Virus record (IMG/VR): IMGVR_UViG_3300037070_001864
Location: 1-49,577 of that record
Length of the DNA stretch: 49,577 nt
Reading direction: 5' to 3' (one strand)
Source: a virus
Of the stretch, positions 1 to 6,327 are shown piece after piece. Under the pieces are notes generated by a model that saw nothing but the letters and a program-made list of their open reading frames with translations, did no database searches and was not told the DNA's origin. Every line of letters begins with the position of its first letter. Within the stretch, counting starts at the first letter, position 1. The position numbers were made by a program, and so were the translations under genes.

Positions 1-8
1 AGGAGAAG

Positions 9-83
9 GCGAACGACCTAAGCCCCATGGCCTAGGCGGGACGGACCACCACCCCATGCTTTGGGCCTAGGTCCGATGGGTCT
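9..83. repeat. Left copy of 75-bp terminal direct repeat
   Basis: Positions 9-83 are identical to 49484-49558 over 75 bp; the flanks differ at both sides. Inside, CCCCATG followed by CCTAGG occurs twice (23-36 and 52-71), and GACCTAAGCCC (15-25) is an inverted repeat of GGGCCTAGGTC (63-73) with one mismatch, so one strand can fold. It may be a true short terminal repeat of the packaged DNA, or an assembly overlap of a circularly permuted or circular genome. The first 8 bases (1-8) have no counterpart at the other end. Confidence 0.9.
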
Positions 84-211
84 ACACACCTACCCAGGTT
101 TTAGTGGTAGAAATGGCAGAATGAGGGCTCTTGGGGCCCTCCCTGGGGGGTCCAAGGGTTGCCCTAACCCGTAACAGCCAGAAACGCTGTGACCTGCGGA
201 AACGAGATAGG
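84..211. other. Non-coding left end
   Basis: No convincing gene. It contains a small hairpin (AGGGC 124-128 with GCCCT 136-140, 7-base loop) and one TAACAG half-site at 172-177, a word that recurs in the other control region near 38.7 kb. It lies directly upstream of the late promoter motif. Confidence 0.6.
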
Positions 212-235
212 CCCTGACAGAACCTACTATAGTGT
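212..235 (+). promoter_or_regulatory. Late-operon promoter motif P1
   Basis: The stretch CCTGACAGAACCTACTAT followed by AGTG matches three other sites in front of transcription units (35441-35466 minus, 38677-38702 minus, 38827-38853 plus). TACTAT at 225-230 fits a -10 box. No consistent -35 box lies 17 bp upstream; instead the block directly before the -10 is conserved. Transcription would start near 237, giving a leader of about 148 bases before the first gene. Role as promoter is inferred from position and conservation. Confidence 0.65.
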
Positions 236-273
236 AAGGGTCTAACGAAGCGAGGGTACCGAGCTTCGCTGAA

Positions 274-357
274 CTGTTAGCATGGCTACAGCACCAAGAA
301 CAACGTGCTGGCCCTGTTAGGCAAGACTTTCATCTGATGAACGGCTTCGCCTAACAG
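274..357 (+). promoter_or_regulatory. Structured leader with CTGTTA/TAACAG sites
   Basis: CTGTTAGGC (314-322) and GCCTAACAG (349-357) form a perfect 9-bp inverted repeat with a 26-base loop, upstream of the first late gene. A further CTGTTA lies at 274-279. The half-sites resemble the CCTGACAGAAC part of the promoter motif, so this could be either an RNA hairpin in the 5' leader or a DNA operator for the same regulator; the sequence alone does not decide. Confidence 0.5.
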
Positions 358-384
358 AACGCGAAGCCATGGGAGGAACAGACG

Positions 385-693
385 TTGAAGGCGAAGTTCA
401 CGCCTGACAGTGCCAGGGAGGCCGGGAAGCGTTCCGGCGAAGTACGGCGCCGGAAGGCAACGTTGGAGCCAGAAGAGCGTGCGCATGAGGCCATCCGTGG
501 CCGACTCGACAAGCTCACAAGCGAACTCATCGCGGCAGCTCTGGGCGAAGGCGACTTCACCGAGCTGAAGCTGGAGACTCGCGTCTCCGCCCTCCAGCGG
601 CTGCTGGAGTGGGAGCTGGGAAGGCCCCCCGCGGCCAAGCCCGTGGCGACCACCGAGGAGGAGCCCGCAACACCAGACACCCTATTCAGCTGA
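385..693 (+). CDS. Putative small terminase subunit
   Basis: A 102-aa highly charged protein with a basic N-terminal segment (residues about 8-30, rich in Arg/Lys), a helical middle and an acidic tail. It is the first gene of the late operon, two genes before the large terminase, which is the usual place for the DNA-recognition subunit of the packaging motor. The start is TTG at 385, chosen because GGGAGGAAC at 371-379 gives a good ribosome binding site and no ATG/GTG in frame is better placed. No specific helix-turn-helix motif can be proven by eye, so a hypothetical DNA-binding protein remains possible. Confidence 0.5.
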   Translation: MKAKFTPDSAREAGKRSGEVRRRKATLEPEERAHEAIRGRLDKLTSELIAAALGEGDFTELKLETRVSALQRLLEWELGRPPAAKPVATTEEEPATPDTLFS

Positions 694-704
694 GGGAGGC
701 CCCG

Positions 705-1088
705 GTGCCGTTCGGACGTAGGAAGGCCGACGACGGGGGCGCCCAAGAGGGCCCCGCCGCTTCCCTCCGCGCGTCCGACGCGCTCGTTCGACCACCAACC
801 GTGCTCACGAAGGAGCTGCTGGACTGGGCCCTGTCCGCCGTTGAGGCCGTCCTCTCCACACACCAGGTCAAGGCTCTCGCCCCCGGGCGAACGCGCCAGG
901 CCATCACCGAGGGCTACAAGTTCCTCGACCGACTCTACCCGCTCACCGCGGAGGTTCGCTCCGACGCGGTCCTCTACGAGCTGGAGACCCGAGACACAGG
1001 AGTGAGCCGTGAGCGAGACCACGAGGCGAGCGCGAGGCTGGCCACGCACGGGAGTGAGTCAGACAGCATCGACCCCACACACGACTGA
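705..1088 (+). CDS. Hypothetical protein near terminase
   Basis: A 127-aa protein starting at GTG 705, with GAGGGAGG at 692-699 as ribosome binding site; the reading frame is open further upstream but overlaps the previous gene. The middle part (VLTKELLDWALSAVEAVLST region) is amphipathic helical and the last 35 residues are rich in charged and small residues. It sits between the small-terminase candidate and TerL, so a packaging-accessory role is conceivable. Not recognised as a known family. Confidence 0.5.
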   Translation: MPFGRRKADDGGAQEGPAASLRASDALVRPPTVLTKELLDWALSAVEAVLSTHQVKALAPGRTRQAITEGYKFLDRLYPLTAEVRSDAVLYELETRDTGVSRERDHEASARLATHGSESDSIDPTHD

Positions 1089-1230
1089 GACCGGGACTGC
1101 CGCCACGCCGCGCACAGACGACACGGCGCGCAACGTCCGGGAGGCCAAGTGGACCGCCCGCGACGGCTACTCGTCGCAGGGCACCGACGGCCGCACGGCG
1201 TCCGGCAGCATCCACACCGGCCGCGACTGA
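1009..1230 (+). CDS. Small hypothetical protein preceding TerL
   Basis: A 73-aa Thr/Gly/Arg-rich, probably disordered protein. It begins at GTG 1009 after ACAGGAG, overlaps the end of the preceding gene by 80 bp, and its TGA stop (1228-1230) overlaps the ATG of the terminase (ATG 1230), a typical translational-coupling arrangement that supports its being real. No recognised domain. The long overlap with the upstream gene leaves some doubt. Confidence 0.45.
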   Translation: MSETTRRARGWPRTGVSQTASTPHTTETGTAATPRTDDTARNVREAKWTARDGYSSQGTDGRTASGSIHTGRD

Positions 1231-2699
1231 TGCGCCAGCTGAAGCTCAACCCCGGGGCCCAGGAGGGCTTCGTCAAGGGGGACGAGAAGTTCAGCGCTTA
1301 CATCGGGGGCCTAGGCTCGGGCAAGACCTGGGCCGGGGTCGCGCGCGGCATCAAGTTCTCGCTCCAGCCCAAGCCTGAGGGCGTGTTCCACGCACCCCAC
1401 GGCCTCATCGCCGCCTCCTCCTACCAGGCCCTGGACGACATCATCATCGCCAAGCTCCAGGAAATCGTGGACTACACGGGGCTGGCCAACTGGGCCACCG
1501 ACTACAAGAAGTCGAAGAAGGAGCTGACGCTTCGGAACGGTGCCGTCATCCGACTGCGGTCGCTCGACAACCCCGACACCATCATCCGTGGACCCGAGTA
1601 CACGTGGGCCTTCATCGACGAGGGCCGCAACGCCACCCTGAAGGACTGGAAGCTCGTGACCGGCCGTCTGCGCCAGCCTGGCTACACGCGCGGAGCCTGG
1701 GTCGCCTCGACGCCCAACGGGTTCGACTGGATGTACCACGTGTTCCACCCCGACGGCGACCACCACGCCACGGAGTACCCGGACGCGAACTGGTACAACG
1801 CGGCCATGCGGGAGAACATCCACCTGGACGCGGACTACCTGGACATGATGGAGCAGTCCTACTCGGGACGCTTCTACGACCAGGAGGTGCTGGGTCAGTT
1901 CGTCGGCATCGTGGAGGGCGGCGTGTTCCCGGAGTGGGACCCCGAGAAGTATTGCGTCCCACTGGGTTTCAGGCCAGACCTCCCGCTCTACTCGTTCTGG
2001 GACTTCGGCATCGGCGACCCCGGCGTGTGCATCTTCGCTCAGGTGGAGTGGCGCGTCGTGCAGGCGCCCACGCCCGGCGCCAAGCCGGTCAAGATGCCCT
2101 GGCTGTACATCCTGGGCGCCATCGAGGCCCGTGACTGGCCCGCCAGCGCGTGGGCCGAGGCGTACCACGGGTACATCGCGGAGCACTTCCCGCCAGGCAC
2201 GGCTACCCGGGGAGACTACGGGGACCCCGCGGGCATGAACCGCGCCCCGGGCAGCGGCACGTCCGTCATCTCGGACCTGAACGCGGCCCGCGTGCCGGTC
2301 GCGCCCGTCCCGAAGAAGCCGCAGGACTACGCCATCCGCATCCTCACCAACATGATTGCTGGCGGCAGGGTGCTTGTGAACAAGACCGAGGCACAGCGCG
2401 TCTCCGACGCCCTTTCCTCGCACAAGTGGAAGCTGGACAAGAACAGCGTGCGCACGGGGGAGCACCCCGTCCACGACTGGACCTCTCACCTGGTTGACGC
2501 CATCCGGTACGGCGCCACGGTGCTGCTGCCGTTCAACCCGCGCGACCTGGACGCCCCCGATGACACGGAGGGGTTCGCGCCCACCACGTACGGGCACGTG
2601 TTCGAGCAGCTGATGAACAAGCCGCAGACCCGATGGCTCGGGGGCGGCGGCGCGAAGAAGCGCCCGACCTTCATCCCGACCATCACCCCAAGGAGCTGA
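1230..2699 (+). CDS. terL: Terminase large subunit
   Basis: A 489-aa packaging motor: ATPase plus nuclease that pumps and cuts DNA at the procapsid portal. The ATPase domain shows Walker A GGLGSGKT (residues 26-33), Walker B FIDE (D130, E131) and the coupling motif STPNG (160-164). The C-terminal RNase H-fold nuclease begins with WDFGIGD (D258) and has further acidic residues in GDYGDPAG and HDWTSHLVDAIRYG near the end. The start at ATG 1230 is preferred over the longer in-frame opening at 1149 because it overlaps the previous stop and leaves a normal N-terminus. The portal gene follows after 3 bp. Confidence 0.95.
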   Translation: MRQLKLNPGAQEGFVKGDEKFSAYIGGLGSGKTWAGVARGIKFSLQPKPEGVFHAPHGLIAASSYQALDDIIIAKLQEIVDYTGLANWATDYKKSKKELTLRNGAVIRLRSLDNPDTIIRGPEYTWAFIDEGRNATLKDWKLVTGRLRQPGYTRGAWVASTPNGFDWMYHVFHPDGDHHATEYPDANWYNAAMRENIHLDADYLDMMEQSYSGRFYDQEVLGQFVGIVEGGVFPEWDPEKYCVPLGFRPDLPLYSFWDFGIGDPGVCIFAQVEWRVVQAPTPGAKPVKMPWLYILGAIEARDWPASAWAEAYHGYIAEHFPPGTATRGDYGDPAGMNRAPGSGTSVISDLNAARVPVAPVPKKPQDYAIRILTNMIAGGRVLVNKTEAQRVSDALSSHKWKLDKNSVRTGEHPVHDWTSHLVDAIRYGATVLLPFNPRDLDAPDDTEGFAPTTYGHVFEQLMNKPQTRWLGGGGAKKRPTFIPTITPRS

Positions 2700-2702
2700 C
2701 GA

Positions 2703-4571
2703 GTGGCGAAGAACGACGTGTTCCGCGTGTACGCGGACGAAGAGGCCATGCTGAAGGTGTACAACCGTCGGCTCCGCATGACCGACAGCAAGTTCGACAA
2801 GTCAGCCCCGGAGCGCCGGGCGCTCATCGGACGGTACCGCAACGAGGTCGAGGAGGACCAGGTACAGGAAGATGGGCACCGCGTCACGGTGACCAGCGGC
2901 ATCGGCATCATCGACACGATGTTCAGCTCGATGGTGGCGGTGGACGTGGCGTTCATCGTAGACAACATCGGCCACGGGACCCCACTCCAAGCCCTCGCAG
3001 CTACGCGCGCGCTGAACCAGGCGTGGCGCGATACGAAGGGCGGGAAGCGGGCCAAGCGCGCCATCAAGGACTCGCTGCTGGCCGACGTGGGGTGGGTCAA
3101 GGTCTACTACGACTACGTCGAGGACGTGGAAGTACGGGACCTGCCGTCTGAGGCCATCGAGGCCCAGCTCCTGGAGCAGTACGGAGACAAGGCGAGGGAC
3201 CTGACCGAGGCTGAGGTTGCCGAGGCGGTGGACGCCGGTACGCTGGCGCTCACGGAGGACGTGGAGGTGGTCCTGCGGGACCGCGTCTGCATCGACTACG
3301 TGCCGTGGGACCTCGTGCGCTACGACCCGTCGGCCAAGCAAATCGAGGACATGCGCTGGGTGGCCCAGTACACGCTCTACCCCGAGGCTGAGGTGCGCGG
3401 GAACCCCGTGTGGCGCGACTTCGTGAAGGAGCGCTACGGTGTCCGCAAGGGCGCGAAGATGCTCGACGACCTCGCCGGTGACTGCTCCATCAGCACCGGC
3501 CTGGAGGTTGACGCAGAGCTGTCGCGCTCGTTCGGCAAGGAGGCCGAGGGCGACGACACCCGCGTCACCGTCGTGGAGATGTGGGACTTCGAGACCGGCC
3601 TGGTGACCGTGTTCCCGAAGGGTAACACCGAGCTGGTCCTGCACCAGCGGGTCAACCCCCTGATGTTCAACCTGGACCTGGAGGACCGCAACCCCTTCAA
3701 GCCCCTGGTGGTCCGCGACGACCCCGACAACTTCGAGGGCCTGGGCGACATGCGCGTCATCAAGCCCGCGCTCGACGAGCTAGACGAGTACCGCTCGAAC
3801 ACGGCCACGTACGTCAAGCGCACCATCCCCAAGTTCTTCGGTCCGGCGCGCGCCATGACCGCCGAGGGCAAGGCCGCGCTGAAGAGCCCCATCTGGGGCG
3901 AGTACGTGGGCCTGGAGGAGGGCTTCAGCCGCCAGGACGTGGGTGACGCAGCCATCCCGTCCCTGCCGCAGGAGACGTACCAGGTCGCCGAGAGCATCCA
4001 GTACGAGATGAAGGAGGCCACCGGGGCCTCGGAGCCCATGCGCGGCGTGTTCCCCAGCCGCCGGACGACGGCCACGGAGACCCAAATCGTCACCACCGCT
4101 GGCGAGCAGCGCCAGGCGGAGCGGCGCGGGTCCCTGGAGGACTGGTACCTGGACATCGCGCGCACCGCGCTCCAACTCATGCAGGTGTTCTACGACCGGG
4201 ACCGCATGCTCCGGTACACCGACGACCTGGGCAACGACTTCGTGTGGGAGTGGAACAAGGCCGACATCGCCATCGACGCGGACCTGAACATCGCCCTCAC
4301 GCCCCGCGAGAACCTGACGCGGGACCAGCGCATCCAGCGCGCCATCCAGTACATGAACCTCGCACTCCCGCTGCCGGAGACCGACCGCGTGGAGCTGCTG
4401 AAGTGGGTGGCCCGCGAGATGGGCCTGCGCGACGACCAGACCCGCGCGCTCGTCAAGAGCCCCGAGGAGGTCAAGATGGAGGCGCAGCAGGAGCAGGCCA
4501 GCCAGCTGGCAGTCTCCCCGCAGCCCTTCGGCAACAGCCCGGTCGGCCTGGACATCTCCACGTCCGGCTGA
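2703..4571 (+). CDS. Portal protein
   Basis: A 622-aa protein starting at GTG 2703, immediately downstream of TerL. Size, the acidic/helical composition, and a central segment with E-A-T-G-A-S-E-P followed by RRTTATETQ and a long helical stretch (about residues 440-500) are typical of podovirus-type head-tail connectors, which form the dodecameric ring for DNA entry and exit. The C-terminal 100 residues are helical and Gln/Glu-rich, as in portal crown/barrel regions. Position between terminase and scaffold supports the call; the tRNA array starts 41 bp after its stop. Confidence 0.9.
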   Translation: MAKNDVFRVYADEEAMLKVYNRRLRMTDSKFDKSAPERRALIGRYRNEVEEDQVQEDGHRVTVTSGIGIIDTMFSSMVAVDVAFIVDNIGHGTPLQALAATRALNQAWRDTKGGKRAKRAIKDSLLADVGWVKVYYDYVEDVEVRDLPSEAIEAQLLEQYGDKARDLTEAEVAEAVDAGTLALTEDVEVVLRDRVCIDYVPWDLVRYDPSAKQIEDMRWVAQYTLYPEAEVRGNPVWRDFVKERYGVRKGAKMLDDLAGDCSISTGLEVDAELSRSFGKEAEGDDTRVTVVEMWDFETGLVTVFPKGNTELVLHQRVNPLMFNLDLEDRNPFKPLVVRDDPDNFEGLGDMRVIKPALDELDEYRSNTATYVKRTIPKFFGPARAMTAEGKAALKSPIWGEYVGLEEGFSRQDVGDAAIPSLPQETYQVAESIQYEMKEATGASEPMRGVFPSRRTTATETQIVTTAGEQRQAERRGSLEDWYLDIARTALQLMQVFYDRDRMLRYTDDLGNDFVWEWNKADIAIDADLNIALTPRENLTRDQRIQRAIQYMNLALPLPETDRVELLKWVAREMGLRDDQTRALVKSPEEVKMEAQQEQASQLAVSPQPFGNSPVGLDISTSG

Positions 4572-4612
4572 CGGGAATACCCGCCCCCTCTCGGGCGTTG
4601 TACGAGAGGTAT
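4572..4612 (+). other. Portal-tRNA junction with small hairpins
   Basis: A short gap between the portal stop and the first tRNA. CGCCC (4582-4586) and GGGCG (4593-4597) can pair, and TCTC/GAGA could extend a stem. It may be an RNA-processing site at the 5' side of the tRNA array or a weak attenuator. No gene. Confidence 0.3.
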
Positions 4613-4681
4613 GCCGCTCACGACATGGTGTCGTACGGGTCTCCAAAGCCCGGAGGCTGGGTTCGATTCCTAGGGGCGGTG
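4613..4681 (+). tRNA. tRNA-Trp (CCA)
   Basis: Acceptor GCCGCTC pairs with GGGCGGT; anticodon loop CTCCAAA, T-loop TTCGATT, discriminator G. The D arm is unusually short (CGACA, 3-base loop, TGTCG). CCA end not encoded. Decodes UGG. Confidence 0.75.
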
Positions 4682-4685
4682 CTGA

Positions 4686-4758
4686 TTCAGCTAGGTCAAC
4701 GTGGCGGAGACGCGCGGTTGTTACCCGCGAGAGCCTGGTTCGACTCCAGGAGCTGGAG
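4686..4758 (+). tRNA. tRNA-Asn (GTT)
   Basis: Acceptor TTCAGCT/AGCTGGA, anticodon stem CGCGG/CCGCG with loop TTGTTAC, T stem CCTGG/CCAGG, discriminator G as expected for Asn. CCA not encoded. Confidence 0.85.
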
Positions 4759-4762
4759 CTGT

Positions 4763-4837
4763 GGTCCGTTCGACTACCGGAAGGTCACCAGTCCCTCAAA
4801 CTGGCAGGCAGGGGTTCGAATCCCCTACGGACTACCA
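4763..4837 (+). tRNA. tRNA-Glu (CTC)
   Basis: Acceptor GGTCCGT/ACGGACT, T arm AGGGG-TTCGAAT-CCCCT, discriminator A and encoded CCA. The anticodon loop is CCCTCAA, so position 33 is C instead of the nearly universal U. Reads GAG. The overall sequence is otherwise Glu-like. Confidence 0.8.
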
Positions 4838-4910
4838 CGGGAAGTAGCGCAGTGGTCAGCGTACTCGGCTCGGACCCGAGTGGCCGCAGGTTCGAATCCT
4901 GCCTTCCCGA
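4838..4910 (+). tRNA. tRNA-Pro (CGG)
   Basis: Acceptor CGGGAAG/CTTCCCG, D arm GCGC..GCGT, anticodon stem CTCGG/CCGAG with loop CTCGGAC, discriminator A. It starts on the base directly after the CCA of tRNA-Glu. Reads CCG. CCA not encoded. Confidence 0.9.
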
Positions 4911-4912
4911 CT

Positions 4913-4987
4913 GTGGCGCTGGTGTAGAGCTAGCACAGCCCGGCTGTGACCCGGGAGGACGGGGTTGGAATCCCCGGCGTCACCCCA
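4913..4987 (+). tRNA. tRNA-His (GTG)
   Basis: Acceptor GTGGCGC/GCGTCAC, anticodon loop CTGTGAC, discriminator C73 typical of His, encoded CCA. The base at -1 is T, not the G expected opposite C73, and the T loop reads TTGGAAT, so the conserved C56 is G. Reads CAC/CAU. Confidence 0.8.
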
Positions 4988-5004
4988 AGTGAAAGGAGTG
5001 GACC

Positions 5005-5022
5005 ATGAGTAGCACCCTATAG
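5005..5022 (+). other. Five-codon mini-ORF inside the tRNA array
   Basis: GAAAGGAG at 4991-4998 precedes ATG AGT AGC ACC CTA TAG (5005-5022). It has a good ribosome binding site but encodes only five residues; a second GAAAGGAG follows 50 bp downstream before the real gene. It could be a leader or a remnant of a deleted gene. Confidence 0.35.
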
Positions 5023-5053
5023 GGGCCCCTAACGGGCTCCGAAAGGAGCACTC

Positions 5054-5230
5054 ATGGCTACCAAGGACGGTGGCGGCGCGAACCAGCGCCGCAAGTCCCA
5101 GGAGGCCGCCGCCGCGCTTCGCGCGCGGGGCATCCTCCACGGCATGCGTGAGACGACGACCAACGCCCCGCCCGTCCCGAACCCCAAGGACGTAGGCTCG
5201 GCAGCGTACCGTCGCCTCCGCAAGCAGTAA
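5054..5230 (+). CDS. Small basic protein within the tRNA array
   Basis: A 58-aa protein starting at ATG 5054, 5 bases after GAAAGGAG (5041-5048). It is rich in Arg, Lys, Ala and Gly, with two basic clusters (NQRRK near the N-terminus and AYRRLRKQ at the end) and a Pro-rich centre (NAPPVPNPKD). It is the only protein gene among the 23 tRNAs. The composition fits a nucleic-acid-binding or small virion protein. No family recognised. Confidence 0.65.
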   Translation: MATKDGGGANQRRKSQEAAAALRARGILHGMRETTTNAPPVPNPKDVGSAAYRRLRKQ

Positions 5231-5238
5231 CATGGTTT

Positions 5239-5316
5239 GTGTCGCTGGTGTTCAACGGACTAGCACACCTGGCTTCCACCCAGGCGGTAGGGGTTCGAAT
5301 CCCCTGCGACACTCCA
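5239..5316 (+). tRNA. tRNA-Gly (TCC)
   Basis: Acceptor GTGTCGC/GCGACAC, anticodon stem CCTGG/CCAGG with loop CTTCCAC, T arm AGGGG-TTCGAAT-CCCCT, discriminator T, encoded CCA. Begins 8 bp after the stop of the small gene. Reads GGA/GGG. Confidence 0.9.
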
Positions 5317-5317
5317 A

Positions 5318-5392
5318 GCACGGCTAGCTCAGTCTGGTCAGAGCATCTGTCTTACAAACAGAGGGCCCGCGGTTCGAATCCGTGGCCGTGCA
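5318..5392 (+). tRNA. tRNA-Val (TAC)
   Basis: Canonical cloverleaf: acceptor GCACGGC/GCCGTGC, D arm GCTC..GAGC, anticodon stem TCTGT/ACAGA with loop CTTACAA, T-loop TTCGAAT, discriminator A. CCA not encoded. Confidence 0.92.
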
Positions 5393-5393
5393 C

Positions 5394-5468
5394 GGGGTAC
5401 AGACGACGTACTGGAGATGTCAGCTGCCTTGCAAGCAGCAGAGGAGGGTTCGATTCCCTCGTACTCCA
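5394..5468 (+). tRNA. tRNA-Ala (TGC)
   Basis: Acceptor GGGGTAC/GTACTCC with a G-T pair at 3:70, the usual Ala identity position. Anticodon stem GCTGC/GCAGC with loop CTTGCAA, T arm GAGGG-TTCGATT-CCCTC, discriminator A. Only one base separates acceptor and D stem. CCA not encoded. Confidence 0.88.
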
Positions 5469-5472
5469 CTCT

Positions 5473-5543
5473 CTCGTGTGACGCTGCTGGGTGGCGGGTG
5501 GCTTGTCGAGCCAACGAGACGGGTTCGATTCCCGTACACGGGA
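5473..5543 (+). tRNA. tRNA-Asp (GTC)
   Basis: Acceptor CTCGTGT/ACACGGG, anticodon stem TGGC/GCCA (fifth pair mismatched) with loop TTGTCGA, T arm ACGGG-TTCGATT-CCCGT, discriminator A. D stem only CGC/GCG. Reads GAC/GAU. Weaker fold than its neighbours. Confidence 0.72.
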
Positions 5544-5547
5544 CTTC

Positions 5548-5618
5548 CCCCGGCGGTGCCGGATTGCATGGACGTGGCTACGAACCACGGTGGCGGGGTT
5601 CGACTCCTCGGCTGGGGA
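5548..5618 (+). tRNA. tRNA-Arg (ACG)
   Basis: Acceptor CCCCGGC/GCTGGGG, anticodon stem CGTGG/CCACG with loop CTACGAA, T arm CGGGG-TTCGACT-CCTCG, discriminator A. A34 would need the host adenosine deaminase (TadA) to make inosine and read CGC. D stem is weak. CCA not encoded. Confidence 0.8.
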
Positions 5619-5622
5619 CTGT

Positions 5623-5708
5623 GGAAGGTGAAAGCTGAATGGTCGGCTACCGGCTTCGAAACCCGGGGGTGGGCAACCACAGGCGTTCGATTCGTCCTCC
5701 TTCCGCCA
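5623..5708 (+). tRNA. tRNA-Ser (CGA)
   Basis: Class II tRNA: acceptor GGAAGG/CCTTCC, long variable arm GGTGG..CCAC, anticodon loop TTCGAAA in a CCGG/CCGG stem with a C-C mismatch at 31:39, T-loop TTCGATT, discriminator G, encoded CCA. Reads UCG. Confidence 0.82.
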
Positions 5709-5709
5709 C

Positions 5710-5781
5710 GCGGTGCAGGTGTCAACGGCTGCACGTGACCTTGCCAAGGTCAAGGAGCGGGTTCAAGCCCCGCGCATCGCT
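5710..5781 (+). tRNA. tRNA-Gly (GCC)
   Basis: Acceptor GCGGTGC/GCATCGC, D stem GTG/CAC, anticodon stem TGACC/GGTCA with loop TTGCCAA, T arm GCGGG-TTCAAGC-CCCGC, discriminator T. Reads GGC/GGU, the commonest Gly codons here. Starts 2 bp after the previous tRNA. Confidence 0.9.
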
Positions 5782-5785
5782 CTTC

Positions 5786-5857
5786 GGGTCTCAGATGTTT
5801 GAGGCGGCATAGCTGGCTCTTACCCAGCCTGACAGGGTTCGATTCCCTGGAGACCCA
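5786..5857 (+). tRNA. tRNA-Lys (CTT)
   Basis: Acceptor GGGTCTC/GAGACCC, anticodon stem GCTGG/CCAGC with loop CTCTTAC, T arm CAGGG-TTCGATT-CCCTG, discriminator A. Reads AAG, nearly the only Lys codon used in this genome. Confidence 0.9.
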
Positions 5858-5868
5858 CGCAGTAACAC

Positions 5869-5940
5869 GCCCCTGTAGTGCTAACGGCAGAACACTCCCT
5901 TCGTACGGCAGAGGTCGGGGTTCGATTCCTCGCGGGGGCT
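5869..5940 (+). tRNA. tRNA-Thr (CGT)
   Basis: Acceptor GCCCCTG/CGGGGGC, anticodon stem CTCCC/GGCAG with one C-C mismatch and loop TTCGTAC, T arm CGGGG-TTCGATT-CCTCG, discriminator T. Reads ACG. The alternative reading as Arg (TCG) gives a much worse anticodon stem. Confidence 0.8.
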
Positions 5941-5944
5941 CTGA

Positions 5945-6012
5945 CCCGATGAGACTGGACACGCCCTGGCCTCCTAAGCTGGGGGACGGAGGTTCGACTC
6001 CTCCCATCGGGG
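5945..6012 (+). tRNA. tRNA-Arg (CCT), degenerate D arm
   Basis: Acceptor CCCGATG/CATCGGG, anticodon stem CTGGC/GCTGG (two wobble pairs) with loop CTCCTAA, T arm GGAGG-TTCGACT-CCTCC, discriminator G. Only 14 bases separate acceptor and anticodon stem, so no normal D arm can form. Reads AGG. May be a decaying or structurally minimal tRNA. Confidence 0.65.
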
Positions 6013-6016
6013 CGAC

Positions 6017-6085
6017 GGCTCGGCGTCACGGCCGACTCGCCCGCCTGCAAAGCGGGCCGCGCGGGTTCGACTCCCGCCCGGGCCT
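6017..6085 (+). tRNA. tRNA-Cys (GCA)
   Basis: Acceptor GGCTCGG/CCGGGCC, anticodon stem CCCGC/GCGGG with loop CTGCAAA, T arm GCGGG-TTCGACT-CCCGC, discriminator T as required for Cys. D arm short (GTC/GAC, 6-base loop). Confidence 0.82.
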
Positions 6086-6090
6086 CACAT

Positions 6091-6176
6091 GGTAGACCGG
6101 CAACTGGCGACGCGGCTCCCCTGCTAAGGGAGTGGCCCCCACGGGTCTGAAGGTTCGACTCCTTCGTCTACCGCCA
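6091..6176 (+). tRNA. tRNA-Ser (GCT)
   Basis: Class II tRNA: acceptor GGTAGAC/GTCTACC, anticodon stem CTCCC/GGGAG with loop CTGCTAA, long variable arm, T arm GAAGG-TTCGACT-CCTTC, discriminator G, encoded CCA. Reads AGC. Confidence 0.9.
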
Positions 6177-6177
6177 T

Positions 6178-6253
6178 ACCTTCCTGGTGTAATCGGCAAC
6201 ATCCCTGACTCTGAATCAGGGGAGTCCAGGTTCGAATCCTGGGGAAGGTACCA
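6178..6253 (+). tRNA. tRNA-Gln (CTG)
   Basis: Acceptor ACCTTCC/GGAAGGT, anticodon stem CCTGA/TCAGG with loop CTCTGAA, T arm CCAGG-TTCGAAT-CCTGG, discriminator A, encoded CCA. Reads CAG. Starts 2 bp after tRNA-Ser(GCT). Confidence 0.9.
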
Positions 6254-6254
6254 T

Positions 6255-6326
6255 GTCGGGGTGGCTGTTGGAAGCCCAGCCGGTCTCATAAGCCGGTCCT
6301 CGTGGGTTCGATTCCCACCCCCGCCA
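6255..6326 (+). tRNA. tRNA-Met elongator (CAT), or tRNA-Ile2
   Basis: Acceptor GTCGGGG/CCCCGCC with a mismatch at 2:71, D arm GGCT/AGCC, anticodon stem CCGGT/GCCGG with loop CTCATAA, T arm GTGGG-TTCGATT-CCCAC, discriminator A. Lacks the GGG/CCC anticodon stem and unpaired position 1 of initiators. A CAT tRNA lysidinylated to read AUA (Ile2) cannot be excluded. Confidence 0.75.
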
Positions 6327-6327
6327 C

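Noticed and set aside
202-207. A -35 box for the P1 promoter
   Set aside because: The bases 17 bp upstream of TACTAT (ACGAGA) do not match TTGACA, and the matching positions in P2-P4 also differ.
4571-4612. Possible additional tRNA before tRNA-Trp using TCTC/GAGA as D stem
   Set aside because: The acceptor has a terminal mismatch, C8/C9 are wrong, and the true Trp acceptor GCCGCTC fits better.
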